From: CALODP01 sp942492055
GTDB lineage: Bacteria; Bacteroidota; Ignavibacteria; Ignavibacteriales; Melioribacteraceae
Length of the DNA: 64,000 bases
Assembly (NCBI GenBank): GCA_942492055.1
Contig: CALODP010000002.1
Coordinates: 310,001 to 374,000 of the forward strand
Direction: 5' to 3'
Positions 60,957 to 64,000 of the stretch are shown piece after piece. The position numbers and the translations under genes are program-made. The notes beneath the pieces are model-generated. The model was not told the DNA's origin. It searched no databases and saw nothing but the letters and a program-made list of their open reading frames with translations. The number at the start of each line of letters is the position of its first letter. Positions within the stretch are counted from its first letter, which is position 1.

Positions 60957-62066
60957 ATGAAAAAGAGAATATTATATATAGTTGCAATAGGCTTATTTTC
61001 GATTTTCACGGGATGCAATGAAGAAGCCCCTACGGATGTTGACGGGAAAGCCACTTGGAATATTTATGTAGTCAAGCAAGATACTTTGCAAGGTGGAGTT
61101 TTACAAAATACTCCGATTCCAAATTCCGAGGTATTAGTCTCTTCGGGCTACGGTTCCCAAATAAGGAAGACAGACATTAACGGATTCTGTGTATTCGAAA
61201 ATATTCCATCACAGATATACAACGCATCGGTAAACGCCGATGAGATTGACGGAAGTAACCGATTATTATCGGGTAGCCTTACCGGCAAGAATGTATTCGG
61301 ATGTGATGAGAATCTTGATACGATTTTTGTGAAAGTTACTTCATGCAGAGGAATTAAAATTAATGAGGTTTATACGGTTGGGCCGGTTAATAGAATGTAT
61401 TATTTCTATGATCAGTATGTAGAGTTGTACAACAATTCCGATGAAGTTTTATATTTGGATGGAATGATGATTTCGCGTGTTTGCGGAAATTCCATAACCG
61501 ACGGACATTTGGGCCCCGGAGCTGACGAAGATAGTGACGGAGATATTGACGGAGCAAGATTTGTTTATAAATTTCCGGGAAATCCCGGCGAAAAAAATCA
61601 TCCAATAAATCCGGGACAGTATGTTGTAATAGCTGCAGACGCAATAGATCATACAAAAACCGTAAAAGGTTCCGTTGATTTGAGCAATGTTGATTGGGAA
61701 TTCTGTGATCAGTATCAGTCAACTGAGATGGATAATCCTAATGTCCCGAATTTGTCAAATATGGTTCCGGATAAAGCAGTTGATTTTATGGTAGGTTTAA
61801 CCTCAGATATTATTGTACTTACTGATGGTACTGATGCCAATTACGCAGACGGATTTGATATTAATTCCGTAGTTGACGCAATTTCTTTCAAGACCAAAGA
61901 AGGAAAGGATCATACTTTGGATAAGAGAATTGATAAGAGTTACGCTCTTGCCCCACCATCCTATTCGGGAAAATCTCTTCAAAGAAGAAAACCGGGGTTA
62001 GATACTGATAACGCAATAATGGATTGGGAAGTAATAGAACATCCGACACCGGGGTTTCAAAATTAA
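60957..62066 (+). CDS. DUF4876-like surface lipoprotein
   Basis: A 369-residue lipoprotein (MKKRILYIVAIGLFSIFTGC, Cys20). The first domain (about 30-125, IPNSEVLVSSGYGSQIRKTD then INGFCVFENIPSQIYNASV) is a carboxypeptidase-regulatory-like sandwich; the second starts with CRGIKINEVYTVGPVNRMYY and FYDQYVELYNNSDEVLYLDG, a lamin-tail-like pattern as in DUF4876. Proteins of this family accompany TonB receptors in Bacteroidota. It begins four bases after the receptor stop. The aspartate-rich DEDSDGDIDGA stretch may bind calcium. Confidence 0.78.
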   Translation: MKKRILYIVAIGLFSIFTGCNEEAPTDVDGKATWNIYVVKQDTLQGGVLQNTPIPNSEVLVSSGYGSQIRKTDINGFCVFENIPSQIYNASVNADEIDGSNRLLSGSLTGKNVFGCDENLDTIFVKVTSCRGIKINEVYTVGPVNRMYYFYDQYVELYNNSDEVLYLDGMMISRVCGNSITDGHLGPGADEDSDGDIDGARFVYKFPGNPGEKNHPINPGQYVVIAADAIDHTKTVKGSVDLSNVDWEFCDQYQSTEMDNPNVPNLSNMVPDKAVDFMVGLTSDIIVLTDGTDANYADGFDINSVVDAISFKTKEGKDHTLDKRIDKSYALAPPSYSGKSLQRRKPGLDTDNAIMDWEVIEHPTPGFQN

Positions 62067-62089
62067 TCAGCAAATAGGATGAACTAAAA

Positions 62090-63550
62090 ATGAATAGAAT
62101 AATTAAAAATATATTTTTCGGTCTTCTTGTTATACCAGCATTTATATACGGACAGAAAGTAAGAACCGAAAGTATGGGAAACTTATCCTATGGTCTGAAA
62201 GACAAGGAAGTTTCGTTAAATATATATGATTTCGGAAATAACCCCGCGTGGTTAATAGAAGATGAAAAAGAAACAAAGCTTGAGTTGACGCCCTATTTCT
62301 CAGGAGTCGCCGGTGATTACAGGCCAACTTATTCCGCCGATAGAATTGAAAATTACGGTATGTCTGCCTTTGGTATAAAACCTTTGGGAGAGAAAGGTAC
62401 ATTTCGTGGAGGCGTTATTTACGACCGTGAGATGAGAAGAAATTACTATCGCACTTTACTCAAAGAGCCTTACGCCGGCGATGCTTTTAATTTTGTAGAT
62501 ACTACAAAAGAAGATTTCGAATATAAAGGGCCGGCATTTGAACTGATGTACAGTTTTAATCTTACGGATAATTTCCTGGTTGGAGCCGCGGCGTCATATC
62601 AGATTCTTGACGGGTTAAAGCAGAAGTATTCTTATGCCGAAACTGTTTTCCGAAATGTAAAGGTTAATCTTGGTTTAGCCTATAAGTTATCGGACTCTTT
62701 TGTACTTGGAGCTACCTATAATTATCGTGATACTCAGGAACAGATCGAAGCGGATGATATCAACATCACAAGTGTAACCTGCTATAATTATCGAGGTGAT
62801 ACTTACAGATTACTCAATAGAGGCTCAAGCGTTGACCATAGAAGAAATGACAAAGAACACATCTTTGGGGGTCAGGTTGCTTTATATCCCATGAATAGAA
62901 TGAGGGTGGTGTTAAACGGACATTACGGATTTGCAAATAAGGTAGTATATGATCCGCTTAGCAATAAAAAAGAAAACAAAGAAGGCTATACAGCATTCGA
63001 TAATTACGATTTGCAGTTAAGAGCTCAGTATGATGTAACCGATGATTTTATGTTAGGGATATCGGCCAATCATTTTGGTAACGAAAGCTGGTCGAAGGTT
63101 TGTAGCACCGAGTTGAAGATATGGGAATGGGAAAGAGCATTAACAACTGCAGGACTTGGTTTTACATATGCGAATAAATCACTTGGGCTTGTTATAGCCG
63201 GTGAATATGAAGCAGCGAATGAATCTGTGGATTCATCGAAGTATATAGATAATAAGTATTATGACGACAATTCACTCAATCATACAATCAGATGTGGTTT
63301 GGAGTATGAATTGGTTGAAGATTTCTTTGTGAGAGTCGGGGTTAATTACAGCATTATTGAAAAGGATTTTCAAATCGGTGGTGAAGACTTAATTGGTAAG
63401 GGAATTACCGGCGGATTAGGTTTTTGGATTACGGATAATATTTATATGAATTTGCATGGTGAGTATAGAAAGATAGAGACTGATGATGCTGCCGAACGAT
63501 GGAAAGAGAATTTTTACAGTGCCGCAACAATAAAAATGTTCACTTTTTAA
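62090..63550 (+). CDS. Outer-membrane barrel protein (DUF6850-like)
   Basis: A 486-residue protein with a signal peptide (IIKNIFFGLLVIPAFIYG) and continuous amphipathic strands from about 45 to the end (FLVGAAASYQILDGLKQKYS, VNLGLAYKLSDSFVLGATYN, FFVRVGVNYSIIEKDFQIGG), ending FYSAATIKMFTF with a terminal aromatic residue. From memory this resembles DUF6850 proteins encoded beside DUF4876 and TonB receptors, but I cannot confirm this. It is co-directional with 23 bases to the upstream gene. Confidence 0.72.
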   Translation: MNRIIKNIFFGLLVIPAFIYGQKVRTESMGNLSYGLKDKEVSLNIYDFGNNPAWLIEDEKETKLELTPYFSGVAGDYRPTYSADRIENYGMSAFGIKPLGEKGTFRGGVIYDREMRRNYYRTLLKEPYAGDAFNFVDTTKEDFEYKGPAFELMYSFNLTDNFLVGAAASYQILDGLKQKYSYAETVFRNVKVNLGLAYKLSDSFVLGATYNYRDTQEQIEADDINITSVTCYNYRGDTYRLLNRGSSVDHRRNDKEHIFGGQVALYPMNRMRVVLNGHYGFANKVVYDPLSNKKENKEGYTAFDNYDLQLRAQYDVTDDFMLGISANHFGNESWSKVCSTELKIWEWERALTTAGLGFTYANKSLGLVIAGEYEAANESVDSSKYIDNKYYDDNSLNHTIRCGLEYELVEDFFVRVGVNYSIIEKDFQIGGEDLIGKGITGGLGFWITDNIYMNLHGEYRKIETDDAAERWKENFYSAATIKMFTF

Positions 63551-63571
63551 CAACAAAGGAGTATCGGAAAA

Positions 63572-64000
63572 ATGAAAAAGTTCTACTCTGTACTTGTGGC
63601 TTTAGTGATGATGACAATCACAGTAAGCGCACAAGATTGGAAAGAGGTCAACGGGCCTACTTATCCCTATTTTGAAGACGTATGCATGGTAAACAAAGAT
63701 CTTGGATACGCAGTTTCTCAATATGTTTCTTTTAAGGAAGAGGCAAAAGCTGAAGTTTATAAGACTACCGATGGTGGTATGAATTGGATCAAATTGGAAT
63801 TGGATATTCCAGCGAAAACTCATCTCTATAGTGTCTATTTTTCCGATGAAAATACTGGCTATCTTGGAGGTGCTAAGAAAACATTGTGTAAGACTACCGA
63901 CGGTGGCTCAACTTGGAGTGTTGAGACCTTAGATACTTTACAAGGAGACATCAAAGATATTAAATTTACATCCGCTCAGGTTGGATGGATATTGGATTAC
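63572..64000 (+). CDS. YCF48-like secreted repeat protein, cut by the window edge
   Basis: Starts at ATG 63572 with AAAGGA upstream; 143 codons are visible and the frame is open to the edge. A signal peptide (MKKFYSVLVALVMMTITVSA) leads into repeats of the YCF48/BNR type: VYKTTDGGMNWIKLELDI, TGYLGGAKKTLCKTTDGGST and WSVETLDTLQGDIKDIKFTS, with the phrase KTTDGG-x-W repeated. These beta-propeller proteins are exported and often carry a C-terminal secretion signal in this phylum, which cannot be seen here. It is probably the next gene of the receptor operon. Confidence 0.85.
   Translation, partial: MKKFYSVLVALVMMTITVSAQDWKEVNGPTYPYFEDVCMVNKDLGYAVSQYVSFKEEAKAEVYKTTDGGMNWIKLELDIPAKTHLYSVYFSDENTGYLGGAKKTLCKTTDGGSTWSVETLDTLQGDIKDIKFTSAQVGWILDY

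Noticed and set aside
1..64000. tRNA and rRNA genes
   Set aside because: Reading the intergenic regions I found no TPsiC-arm-like GTTCGAATC contexts with a matching cloverleaf, and no rRNA-like stretch.

Overview
The window looks like chromosome from a low-GC member of the Bacteroidota/Chlorobiota/Ignavibacteriota (FCB) group. Evidence is an ECF sigma-FecR-TonB receptor (STN) cassette, many lipoproteins and outer-membrane barrel proteins, a DUF4876-like protein, KilA-N and DUF3800 cargo, and promoters and gene content of that style. I cannot place it to genus. No rRNA, tRNA or CRISPR array was seen.

Region 1 (1-4.84 kb): the start of an exported protein leaving the left edge, an orphan CHASE-PAS histidine kinase, and a complete AbiEi-AbiEii type IV toxin-antitoxin pair.

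Region 2 (4.84-20.4 kb) is a dense accessory region and the most unusual part. Two series of integron-type gene cassettes (about 5.59-8.45 kb and 13.48-18.55 kb) are recognisable by paired attC sites. In three consecutive cassettes the 7-base start (GTTATGT, GTTAGGC, GTTATAC) is the exact reverse complement of the 7-base R'' box at the end of the same cassette, and the attC stems carry unpaired bases on one arm only. Cargo includes KilA-N, a frameshifted DUF3800 protein, a NERD-UvrD helicase, a deoxyribosyltransferase-like protein and unknown membrane or secreted proteins. No intact integrase is present, but the catalytic-tyrosine end of a tyrosine recombinase survives as a relic before the first series. 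Each series is preceded by a copy of the same multi-hairpin repeat. Between them lies an Rhs graveyard: two broken Rhs cores and three toxin-tip remnants, with intact small genes (one DUF4279-like) directly behind the tips, as immunity genes would be. The region ends in tandem repeats whose periods are nearly all 21 or 42 bp.

Region 3 (20.4-45.1 kb) is mostly housekeeping: TrmO-like, a short UvrA paralogue, a solitary DNA methyltransferase, xseA-xseB-dxs, a PhoB/PhoR-type pair, rplU-rpmA, mdh, an RsbW-like kinase, pta, a periplasmic glutathione peroxidase, rlmG, a radical SAM protein, envelope proteins, and a three-gene hipB-hipS-hipT-type toxin-antitoxin operon with a palindromic operator.

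Region 4 (45.1-64 kb): envelope proteins, an orphan Pycsar-effector-like membrane protein, a TetR-controlled TolC/HlyD/two-permease export operon with two matching operators and no ATPase gene, the two-subunit NfnAB-type flavoprotein, a 42-bp repeat array, and an ECF sigma-FecR-TonB receptor operon followed by a DUF4876-like lipoprotein, a barrel protein and a YCF48-like secreted protein cut by the right edge.
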